From Acidobacteriaceae bacterium (lineage in GTDB: Bacteria > Acidobacteriota > Terriglobia > Terriglobales > Acidobacteriaceae): 55,659 nt of DNA. Positions within the stretch are counted from its first letter, which is position 1; every line of letters starts with the position of its first letter. A program made the translations under genes and the position numbers. A model generated the notes under the pieces. That model was not told where the DNA came from and did not search any database. It worked only from the letters and a program-made list of their open reading frames with translations. The stretch lies in NCBI GenBank assembly GCA_003134435.1, contig PLBE01000215.1, forward strand, positions 1-55,659, given 5' to 3'. This document shows positions 39,770-46,930 of the stretch, one piece after another.

Positions 39770-41596
39770 TCACGCGGTCGAGTCGAGGAAGAGCCGGTGG
39801 ATCAGTTCCAGCGTCAGCACTTTGTGAATTTCGTTGGTATAGTTCCGCTCGCCTTTGAGGTGGCCGTTCACGACCGCTTGGACGGCGTTCGGCTCCAGGT
39901 ACGGACGGGAAAGGGTGCGCGGGTCGAGCAACATCTGCCGGACGTAATCGGCCAGAGCCTCCCGGTACCAGTAGCGGAAGTGGATGAGCTTGTGGCGTCC
40001 GAGAAACAGACGTTCGAAATGCAATGGCGCGAACCAATGATCGACCCTGGCCATCCAGTGCGGCATGCCGTAGTCATAAGCATAATCCGCTTTGAAAGTG
40101 AACTCCAGCAACGACCGCTTGGCCAAGGACGCAAGCCGTCCGGAATCCCCGCCGAGACCGCGATCGGTCGGGATGGCCGCCAGCGACGGGCTGCCGTCGC
40201 GGATCAGGCGCAGCCGGACGTCACTCTGCGGCAGATTCGATTTGGGCGCGCGAAACACGGCGCGCACAAAGTCATTGTCGAGATAAGGCGAACGGACGGT
40301 GAGTTGGGTCTGCTCCAGCGCCAGAACCCCATAATGCCACCAGGGAGATTGCCGGAAAGCGGCAAACGTGACGGGATGCTCCCTCCGCACCGCGGCATAG
40401 GTTGTCTCCGCCCGCTGCACGTCCGCTAATAGTTCCGGACTGAACAACCCGGGCAACGGCCGGACCGGCTTGAACATCGGCACTTGCGTCAGCACCTCGC
40501 TGCCGTAAGTCCCAACCAGTCTGACGGGGGCGATTTCGCGGGCCTTCTCGCTGACATACAAGTCCGGCGAACGGCTTAGGTCGATGCATCCGTCGCTCAG
40601 ATAGACGCTGCGCTCGGCGTAGTGGGCAAAGCGCGACAGGAACTCCTCTCCCACCTCGATCACCGTATGCGACTGGCCGCACATCTGCGCGATCTTCCGC
40701 GCGATGCGCACGTCGTGATTGTCCCGGAACGCCCCTCCGTAGGTGTAGCAGGGCAGCGTATGCGGCGCGGGCTTGTGCCAGGCCATGATCATCCGCGTAT
40801 CCAGTCCCCCGGTCAGCGAGATGGCCATCGGATCCCGGCCCTGAAAGTAGCGGCCCAGGTTGCGGGAAAAAGCGCCGCGCAATTCCTGGTAGTAGGACTC
40901 GGGATCGAGCGGACTCTGGTTCTCCCACTCCTTGACATCAAAATAAATGTTCTTCTGGGCGATGGCACCGGCGCGAAAGCTCCAGGCCGAAGCGGGCGGG
41001 AGCACCTGGATGCCGCGGAACAGCGTCCGGTTTTCGAGAACGCAACCACAGGCCACGAACTCGCCTAACCCCTGCGGGTCCGCTGCCCGAAGTTCGGGAC
41101 AAACCGCCAGGATGGCCTTGGCTTCGGCGGCAAAATAAAACGCGTCGGCCGCTTCGTGGTAATGCAGCCGGTGCATGCCGTAGCGATCGTTGAACAGGAT
41201 GGCGGTTCCGCGCTGCCGGTCGGCGACGAGCCCGTGGAATCGGCCATTCAAACTCTCCGGAAACGCGGGGTCTTGTTCGTAAAGCGGCAGCAGATAGGAT
41301 GGCCCCATCGCTTCCGGCCCGCGCCGCCCGCCGTTCTGGCGACTGGCGCTCCCCGCATCGGAATAGTCTTCCCCGGAAACCACCAGGCAGACATCGCCGC
41401 GCTCGTTCGCCAGCGGCATGCCGTCGGCAAACGAATTCTTGCGCGCGACCCAGCCCACGTACACCCCCAACGACTCGTCGATCCAGGTTCCGGTGACGTA
41501 AAAAGACTCGTGGCGCATGGCCTCAACCATCCGCCGCAGCAGAGGTTCGGCGCGTTCGCGCGGCATTTTTGTGATCAGACCGACGATCCCGGGCAT
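39770..41596 (-). CDS. Asparagine-synthetase-like amidotransferase lacking the N-terminal Cys
   Basis: The chosen start ATG 41596 gives 608 aa beginning MPGIVGLI, the position where active class II amidotransferases read MCGI. ATG 41629 is an alternative. The glutaminase-like half has NGRFHGLVAD and LFNDRYGMHRLHY; the synthetase half has the ATP pyrophosphatase loop SLTGGLDTR near residues 260-268. The family amidates carboxylates with ammonia from glutamine. Here residue 2 is Pro, so glutamine hydrolysis by the usual Cys2 mechanism is not expected; free ammonia or another acceptor might be used. Its place before the ligase suggests amidation of a uronic acid in the glycan. Both halves are otherwise full length. 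Confidence 0.83.
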   Translation of the reverse strand: MPGIVGLITKMPRERAEPLLRRMVEAMRHESFYVTGTWIDESLGVYVGWVARKNSFADGMPLANERGDVCLVVSGEDYSDAGSASRQNGGRRGPEAMGPSYLLPLYEQDPAFPESLNGRFHGLVADRQRGTAILFNDRYGMHRLHYHEAADAFYFAAEAKAILAVCPELRAADPQGLGEFVACGCVLENRTLFRGIQVLPPASAWSFRAGAIAQKNIYFDVKEWENQSPLDPESYYQELRGAFSRNLGRYFQGRDPMAISLTGGLDTRMIMAWHKPAPHTLPCYTYGGAFRDNHDVRIARKIAQMCGQSHTVIEVGEEFLSRFAHYAERSVYLSDGCIDLSRSPDLYVSEKAREIAPVRLVGTYGSEVLTQVPMFKPVRPLPGLFSPELLADVQRAETTYAAVRREHPVTFAAFRQSPWWHYGVLALEQTQLTVRSPYLDNDFVRAVFRAPKSNLPQSDVRLRLIRDGSPSLAAIPTDRGLGGDSGRLASLAKRSLLEFTFKADYAYDYGMPHWMARVDHWFAPLHFERLFLGRHKLIHFRYWYREALADYVRQMLLDPRTLSRPYLEPNAVQAVVNGHLKGERNYTNEIHKVLTLELIHRLFLDSTA

Positions 41597-41606
41597 GGCT
41601 GTTTTC

Positions 41607-42515
41607 TCAGGAAACCTCGGTGACTTCATGAAACCGGCGGTCGTACCAGGCCTTGCGCAGTTCGCGCAGTTTGGCCACCACTGGCTCCGGAATACGATCG
41701 ACCAGGCGCCGATGCAAGCCGAGGCGCAGGGCCAGCCTGCCGACGGGACTCAGAGGAACGTAATAACGCGGCAGATCGATGCGCTCGAAGCCGTTCCGCT
41801 CCTTGAAATCACTGAGACTGCTGGTTTCCTTCTTGCCATACGCGAAGTTGGAGTACACGAGATATGGGATCCCGCGATCGGCACAGGAACGAACCGCTTG
41901 CGCGACCAGCGCATTGGTGGGCGCTTTATCCTTGTGCCCGACCATCGACACGATGTGCATCAGGCCCGCCTGGGTCCGGGTTTCGTCGCACGTCAGCTTG
42001 ATAAAACCAATCAGCTTTTCCTCGAAATAAGCTCCGATGAAGATGCTGCTGTCCGGAAAAGTCCCGGCATGCTTGCGCACCGTCTCGAGGTCCATCCCAT
42101 AATGATGGAACGGCGCCCCTTGGCGGACCGGGCACTCGTTGTACACCTCCCAGATCCCGCGCACCAGAGCATCGTCGAAGGCCGCTTCCCGAACCGTTAC
42201 TCCCTTTTTCCCCGCTTGTTTCGCCTTGTTACGGGCCTTGAAGCCGATCTGTTTCGTCCACCAGTGGTCAAAGGTCGAGACTGGGACAACCGCCAGGTTA
42301 TCCATCTCCATGGGGTAAGAAAATTTCGGCGCCGTGTCGGGCAGCCGCTGCAGGAAGGTGAAAAGATCGACGCGCTCTCGGCCCTTCCGCAGGCCGTCCA
42401 GGATGGGCTCGGGATCGTCCAGAAACAGGAATTTTTCGCCATCGATCCGCGCCAGGCGAACCAGCTGTCCCTGGATCTTGATGTCCCTTTCGCCAACTTT
42501 AATCAAGTGCTGCAT
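41607..42515 (-). CDS. FemAB/GNAT-like acyltransferase
   Basis: This 302-aa protein has the look of FemAB-like GNAT proteins from polysaccharide loci: KARNKAKQAGKKGVTVREAAFDDALVRGIWEVYNE in the middle, SIFIGAYFEEKLIGFIKLTCDETRTQAGLMHIVSM, then KAPTNALVAQAVRSCADRGIPYLVYSNFAYGKKETSSLSDFKERNGF (landmarks), the substrate-cleft and acetyl-CoA-like strands. It probably acylates or aminoacylates a sugar. Its stop lies ten bases before the Asn-synthetase-like gene's ATG, and the two look like an operon pair acting on one carboxyl or amine. The family is fairly sure, the reaction is not. Confidence 0.74.
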   Translation of the reverse strand: MQHLIKVGERDIKIQGQLVRLARIDGEKFLFLDDPEPILDGLRKGRERVDLFTFLQRLPDTAPKFSYPMEMDNLAVVPVSTFDHWWTKQIGFKARNKAKQAGKKGVTVREAAFDDALVRGIWEVYNECPVRQGAPFHHYGMDLETVRKHAGTFPDSSIFIGAYFEEKLIGFIKLTCDETRTQAGLMHIVSMVGHKDKAPTNALVAQAVRSCADRGIPYLVYSNFAYGKKETSSLSDFKERNGFERIDLPRYYVPLSPVGRLALRLGLHRRLVDRIPEPVVAKLRELRKAWYDRRFHEVTEVS

Positions 42516-42728
42516 GAATGCTTATTTCTCCTTGTCCTGGATGCGCGTTTCGGGAAGGCCCATGACGGCGCGGCCCGGTCTGGTTCAAACCGCCCCAATG
42601 CGGGCATGACATTCCAGGAAAATAGCCGGGCCGCTCTATTTCTCAGATAGGTTTCCAGTTCACAGATAGGTTTCCAGGTGGGAACAACCTTCCAGAAACC
42701 CGCCGATTCGGCGGAAACCATAGAAAAG
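42516..42728 (-). other. Gap between tRNA-like gene and FemAB-like gene, with a 15-bp direct repeat
   Basis: This 213-bp stretch holds CAGATAGGTTTCCAG twice (42644-42658 and 42663-42677) and a short palindrome CCGCCGA-T-TCGGCGG (42700-42714) just behind the tRNA 3' end. No T-run follows, so it is not a standard terminator. Nothing coding was recognised. Confidence 0.5.
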
Positions 42729-42819
42729 TGGCGGAGAGGGAAGGGATTCGAACCCCCGAGTGGTTTGACCCACTGCGACCGGTGAACTGGCCGCTGCCTT
42801 AGCCAACGGCGACCTCTCC
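42729..42819 (-). tRNA. Class II tRNA-like gene, non-canonical (UCA in anticodon loop; Sec- or Ser-like)
   Basis: Read on the minus strand this is 88 nt plus an encoded CCA. The 7-bp acceptor stem GGAGAGG pairs 42813-42819 with 42733-42739, and the discriminator is G. The T loop is TTCGAAT (42746-42752) with a 5-bp stem, and the long variable arm AGTGG/CCACT (42759-42774) makes it class II. Three points are odd. A 13th base (C42740) sits between T stem and acceptor, as in tRNA-Sec (8+5), but U8 and C do not pair. The anticodon arm is 6 bp with an 8-base loop, AGTTCACC. The D loop lacks A14. UCA at 42783-42785 would read UGA. It is either a Sec or allo-tRNA type, or a degraded Ser-type tRNA. 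A plausible promoter precedes it. Confidence 0.75.
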
Positions 42820-42832
42820 ATGCCTTGCCTGC

Positions 42833-42861
42833 ATTACTTACCTACCTTACAGGACTCGCAA
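42833..42861 (-). promoter_or_regulatory. Candidate promoter of the tRNA-like gene
   Basis: On the minus strand TTGCGA (42856-42861) and AGTAAT (42833-42838) are separated by 17 bases. Each matches four of six consensus positions, and transcription would begin about six bases before the tRNA 5' end. Confidence 0.4.
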
Positions 42862-42931
42862 GCCGACTCCAAATGCTCCGGGGCAACGCGCTCAACGCAA
42901 GGCCGCGCGATCCGACCAGAAACACCTTCCT

Positions 42932-44062
42932 TCAGTCGATCAGAGCCGGTTGCAGCCGCATCGCGCCTCGATCCACACCCCGGGCGGGTTCGCGGTTGAG
43001 CTGCGCAAAGATGTCGTCCATAATCCGCGCCGTCAACAGAATCTCGCGATACGAAATTGGCAGCGGAGTGTTTTCCCGAATGGAGCGATAAAAAGATTCG
43101 ATCAGATATTTCATCCCGGACTTCATGTGGAAATCGTTGGCCAGGAAGCTCCCCAGGTTGGTCTTCAGGTTGCCAAGATACTGGCCCGCCAGTGTGACTG
43201 GCGGAACAAACTTCTCGGCATAGCTCTTATAGCGTCCGCCACGCAGCTTGATCACTGTTTCCTGATGGAGATCGAGCAACAGCCCGTTCTTCGGACCATA
43301 CAGTCGAAACTGATGCAGCGACGGACGCATCTGCGACGAGAACGTGAAATAAGCGGTGTGGGAATCCTCATCGCACACGATGACGCGCAACTCGTCGATG
43401 ATCTCGTTTTCGCCCAGGCTCTTCAGGAAGGGGCTGGTAAAGCCGTGGGCAATGACCTGGGGGTCGGCGCCACTCAGAAATTCCGCGATCCTGGCGATCC
43501 CGTGACTGATGATATTGTGCAGCAGTTTCCCCGGCAACCGGCGCACCCAGTGCTTCTTGTCGCCGAGCAGCGCTCCGGCATAGTCGGAAGCCCCCAATTC
43601 ATAGCAGTAGTAACTCTCCATGTGCACCGGAGGGCCGCCGAGATACCCGCTCCCGGCGAGGGCGCGCATCCGCAGGGCGGCGTGGCTGAACTGATGATCG
43701 TGGCCCGCCGTCAGCTTGAGGCCTTTGGCATTCGCCAGATCGATCAGTCTTCGGGCTTCCTCTTCATAAAGCGTGAAAGGCTTTTCGACGTAGACGTGGC
43801 ATCCCGCTTCCAGGCACTGCCGGGCAATCTCGAAGTGGCTTTGCGGCGGCGTGGTGATGTGAATCACGTCGGGACGCGATTGTTCGAGCAACTGGTTCAA
43901 GTCCCCGAAATGCCGCCGGATGGGAAACCGTTCCGCAAGTTGCCGCGCCATCAGCGGCTCGCGGTCGCAGACGGCCACGATTTCGCAGCCCGGAATTCTC
44001 CCGATTTGCGCGGCGTGCGCATCCGCGATCTTGCCGCAGCCGACAATGCCGACCTTAAGCAT
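42932..44062 (-). CDS. Gfo/Idh/MocA-family sugar oxidoreductase
   Basis: This 376-aa protein has an N-terminal Rossmann motif GIVGCGKIADAHAAQI, then HITTPPQSHFEIA and CHVYVEKPFTLYEEEA with the conserved Lys of the EKP motif that marks the family. The C-terminal half is the usual mixed alpha/beta substrate domain. It oxidises or reduces a hydroxyl of a sugar or nucleotide sugar with NAD(P). With the DegT aminotransferase and the acetyltransferase further upstream it could form a WbpB/WbpE/WbpD-like 3-amino-sugar set. Its ATG overlaps the upstream methyltransferase end by eight bases. Confidence 0.85.
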   Translation of the reverse strand: MLKVGIVGCGKIADAHAAQIGRIPGCEIVAVCDREPLMARQLAERFPIRRHFGDLNQLLEQSRPDVIHITTPPQSHFEIARQCLEAGCHVYVEKPFTLYEEEARRLIDLANAKGLKLTAGHDHQFSHAALRMRALAGSGYLGGPPVHMESYYCYELGASDYAGALLGDKKHWVRRLPGKLLHNIISHGIARIAEFLSGADPQVIAHGFTSPFLKSLGENEIIDELRVIVCDEDSHTAYFTFSSQMRPSLHQFRLYGPKNGLLLDLHQETVIKLRGGRYKSYAEKFVPPVTLAGQYLGNLKTNLGSFLANDFHMKSGMKYLIESFYRSIRENTPLPISYREILLTARIMDDIFAQLNREPARGVDRGAMRLQPALID

Positions 44063-44747
44063 GGGTCTTTCCGTACTTTTGGCTTTCCGAGCCGCGAGCC
44101 GATGCGTGCCCGGCCTTGCCCTTCGGCCGAAAAACTATGACCGTCGGCCCGCTCTCGCCATATTGGTTCTTCTCCACCACCTCGAAATCGGATGGGACCT
44201 CCATGACGCTCACGATCGACGCCAGTCTGGGCTTATTGCTGCCCTTGCCGTCGGTGATGTTCATGCGCACCACGAACACGCCGTCTTCCGTGAGATATTC
44301 GGCAAAATGGTCGAGGATCGGTTTTACTTTCGTCAGCGGCACGTGGTACATGGACTCGCGAAACAGGATCACATCGAACGGCTGCGTCGGACGGTAGTCG
44401 AGAAAGTCGGAGCAGGCGAAACTATTCTTGCCGGAGCGCCCGTTTTTCTCGCTGCGCGCCCTCGCCTTAGCTAGCGCCGCCTCCGAGATGTCAATTCCGA
44501 CATAGCGGGTGTAAGAGTCCGCCGCCAGTTCGTTGGCGGTATTGCCTGGCCCGCAGCCCAGATCGAGGATGCTGCCCCCGTGCAGGTGCTTCTCCAGATG
44601 CGGGTACACGCAGTCGCCCGCCGTGTCGTCGATAAAATCCCAGTGCGTTCCGGAAAATTCCTGGTTCCACAGGATCATCTTGATTCTCGAGGGCCCGTAT
44701 CTCTTGATCAGGCCGCGAATAATATCTACCGTTCGTGCCATGCGCAT
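44055..44747 (-). CDS. Class I SAM-dependent methyltransferase
   Basis: This 230-aa protein has the SAM-binding motif SILDLGCGPGNTANEL, followed by YVGIDISEAALAKARARSE and FACSDFLDYRP, the standard class I methyltransferase order, and then DVILFRESMYHVPL. It methylates a small molecule or a sugar; the acceptor is unknown. It overlaps the oxidoreductase gene downstream, so O-methylation of a nucleotide sugar or of the glycan is plausible. The Lys/Ser-rich final 20 residues look unstructured. Confidence 0.83.
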   Translation of the reverse strand: MRMARTVDIIRGLIKRYGPSRIKMILWNQEFSGTHWDFIDDTAGDCVYPHLEKHLHGGSILDLGCGPGNTANELAADSYTRYVGIDISEAALAKARARSEKNGRSGKNSFACSDFLDYRPTQPFDVILFRESMYHVPLTKVKPILDHFAEYLTEDGVFVVRMNITDGKGSNKPRLASIVSVMEVPSDFEVVEKNQYGESGPTVIVFRPKGKAGHASARGSESQKYGKTHA

Positions 44748-44768
44748 GTTCTCCTGTCCATCAAACTT

Positions 44769-44792
44769 TTCACCGGACTCTTCACCGGACTT
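44769..44792 (-). repeat. 12-bp tandem duplication between genes
   Basis: TTCACCGGACTC (44769-44780) and TTCACCGGACTT (44781-44792) lie head to tail in the gap between the epimerase and methyltransferase genes. A third, degraded copy follows. Confidence 0.85.
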
Positions 44793-44865
44793 TCAACCCT
44801 GACTTTTTCTTCGGCCTTCGAACGGGCCCAGCCTTCGTGGTTCTAGATCCGGCCTTTGCCGGCAG

Positions 44866-45987
44866 CTAAACGCGCCCCGCCCCACAACTTTCGAAGTAGC
44901 GCCTCAACCCTTCGGTCATGTCGACTTTGGGCGTCCAGCCGAGTTGAGTCTTGAGCTTCCGATTGCTGTAGCGGGTGCGCTTCCAGTATCGGTGCCAGAG
45001 CCGGTGGTTAAACACCGGATCCAGCTGCCCTTCCGACCACGTGGAATATCGTTCCCACAAATAACAACCGGTGTAACTCAGCCAGTGCGGCACATAAATC
45101 GACTTGAAGCTCCGGACATTGCGCTTGTACGCCCGCAGGAATTTCCAACTGGAAGGCAAATCGTCGTCCACCACATTGAACGCCTGCCCTTCGACGCCGC
45201 GCTTGAGGCCGGCCAGCGCAATCGCATCCGCGCAATTATCGACATAGGTGATGGGCAACGAATTGAATCCCCCCAAATGCATGAAGATGCCGAAGGTGCC
45301 GATTCCCACCCGGCCCGTGATGGCGGGATTTCCCGGACCGAGGACATATCCCGGCCGCACGATCACGTACGGAATGCCAAACCGGTTGCAGTACTCGGCA
45401 ACGATTTCGTCCTGCTTGATTTTTGCGAACGAGTAAGCATCGCCGCACAGATGGGCTTGCGCTTCGATGGAACAGGATTCGTCCAGCAGGTTGCCTTGCG
45501 GTTTATGCCGGTTGCTATAGACGGCAAAGGAACTGACTGTCACCAGGCGTTGCAGCGAGCGCGGTCCGGACGCAGGTTCCGCCGCCGCTTCGATCAGGTT
45601 CCGGGTGGCGACCACGGAATTCATGTAGGCGTCGGGAAACGACTTCTCGCCCCGTCCCGCCGCCAGATGGTAGATGAGCTTTACATCCCGCGTGGCGGCG
45701 GCGCAATCCTCGCGCGCCAGCAGGTTGCCGGTGAGCACCTGAATCCGCGTGTCGCCGGCGTGGTCGCGCAACGCTTCGAGTTTCGCCGCTTTGCCCGGCA
45801 GTCGGGTCAGGCAACGCAGATTCCGGAACCCCCGGTCCAGCAGATTCCGCACCAGGCGTATCCCGATAAAGCCGCTCGCTCCGGTAATCAGGATGGGATC
45901 GTCGGGACCAAATAATTCCCCGGCCGATAATGCAAATTCATTTTGCAGACTGCGGCCGTTTCCGTTGCTGTCGGTAACGTTATGCAT
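44866..45987 (-). CDS. NAD-dependent epimerase/dehydratase (extended SDR)
   Basis: I start at ATG 45987 (373 aa); a TTG at 46014 is possible. The NAD-binding motif TGASGFIGIRLV and the catalytic YxxxK as Tyr-Ser-Phe-Ala-Lys in DAYSFAKIKQDE identify an extended short-chain dehydrogenase. The sequence GYVLGPGNPAITGRVGIGTFGIFMHLGG and NVVDDDLPSSWKFLRAYKR are landmarks of the nucleotide-sugar epimerase/3-beta-HSD-like group. It probably epimerises or reduces a nucleotide-linked sugar for the polysaccharide. The product is not predictable. It sits between a GT2 gene and a methyltransferase gene on the same strand. Confidence 0.83.
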   Translation of the reverse strand: MHNVTDSNGNGRSLQNEFALSAGELFGPDDPILITGASGFIGIRLVRNLLDRGFRNLRCLTRLPGKAAKLEALRDHAGDTRIQVLTGNLLAREDCAAATRDVKLIYHLAAGRGEKSFPDAYMNSVVATRNLIEAAAEPASGPRSLQRLVTVSSFAVYSNRHKPQGNLLDESCSIEAQAHLCGDAYSFAKIKQDEIVAEYCNRFGIPYVIVRPGYVLGPGNPAITGRVGIGTFGIFMHLGGFNSLPITYVDNCADAIALAGLKRGVEGQAFNVVDDDLPSSWKFLRAYKRNVRSFKSIYVPHWLSYTGCYLWERYSTWSEGQLDPVFNHRLWHRYWKRTRYSNRKLKTQLGWTPKVDMTEGLRRYFESCGAGRV

Positions 45988-46033
45988 GAGGTGTCGGTTC
46001 GTGGTTGCCTTCAACCGGACTTCAGGATGGACT

Positions 46034-46927
46034 TCAAGCGCGCGACCGCAGCGTCTTGCCGGTGAGAAACTGCTTCAGCCGTTGCATCTGTTCGTGCTGG
46101 GTGAATTTCGCCATTTCATCGGAAACCGGGCGCTCGACGCCGCGCACCACCGACCACATGTAGCCGAGCAGCAGGGCCACTCCACCGACCAGGTAGGGCG
46201 GATGCGTCATCTGATACGCGGTTCGGAACACTTCCCAAAGCGGATGGCTGCCGACGGCATAGTCCTTCGCGCCATCCTTGAATCTCGCTTTCAGCACGCC
46301 CTGCTCGGCGGTGCTCATCCGGCGGTGGTGAAAGTACATTTTCTCGGTGAAGGTTCTGGTCTTCCATCCCTTCATGCGGGCGGCGATATTCGCAATCCGG
46401 TCAATGGCCCCGCCCTTTACCGGGACATAGCCGCCAATCTCCTCATAACACTGGCGGCGAAATAACTGGCAGATCCCGGTAACATGCTCGATGCTCACAA
46501 AACGATAATCGTACTTGTCTCCCCCCGCTTCCCGGAATGCCGTTCCCACCAGCCCGAGTTGGGGATCGTCGGCAAGTTTCTGCAGCAGGAACGCGAAGAA
46601 GTCTTCCTCGAACGAGGCATCGCCATCGACGCTGCCCAGCGCGTCGAAGCGCATGTCTTGCACGCGGGCGTAGCCGGCGTTGAAGGCCAGCACCTTGCCC
46701 GCGAAGTTGCGCTCGGTGCGCTCCGGCATCCGCACCAGCTCGATCCAGGGATTGTCCCCGAGATACTTGCCCACAATCTCGTCCGTGCCATCGGTCGATC
46801 CATCGCTCACGATCACCCACTTCAGCGGATGAACCGTCTGCGCCACCACCGACTTAAGCGTCAGTTCGATGTATTGCGCCTCGTTGCGCGCCGGAGTGAT
46901 CAGCACGTAGGTCGGAAGCGTTGCCAT
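46034..46927 (-). CDS. Glycosyltransferase family 2
   Basis: This 297-aa protein has the GT-A opening YVLITPARNEAQYIELTLKSVVAQT, WVIVSDGSTDGTDEIV, and DALGSVDGDASFEEDFFAFL with the metal-binding DxD, followed by GGYVPVKGGAIDRIANIAARMKGWKTRTF (landmark). The second half has a hydrophobic stretch (PYLVGGVALLLGYMWSVV) that may be a membrane anchor, as in several GT2 proteins that use lipid-linked acceptors. It adds one sugar to the repeat unit. It begins three bases after the upstream alpha/alpha-barrel protein ends. Confidence 0.87.
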   Translation of the reverse strand: MATLPTYVLITPARNEAQYIELTLKSVVAQTVHPLKWVIVSDGSTDGTDEIVGKYLGDNPWIELVRMPERTERNFAGKVLAFNAGYARVQDMRFDALGSVDGDASFEEDFFAFLLQKLADDPQLGLVGTAFREAGGDKYDYRFVSIEHVTGICQLFRRQCYEEIGGYVPVKGGAIDRIANIAARMKGWKTRTFTEKMYFHHRRMSTAEQGVLKARFKDGAKDYAVGSHPLWEVFRTAYQMTHPPYLVGGVALLLGYMWSVVRGVERPVSDEMAKFTQHEQMQRLKQFLTGKTLRSRA

Positions 46928-46930
46928 ACT

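Noticed and set aside
22946-42515. Exosortase/PEP-CTERM-type exopolysaccharide system
   Set aside because: FemAB, NodB and Asn-synthetase homologues resemble that system, but no exosortase, PEP-CTERM protein or linked ATPase is in the window.
42700-42714. Terminator behind the tRNA-like gene
   Set aside because: The palindrome has a 1-base centre (or a 5-bp stem) and no T-run on the transcribed strand.
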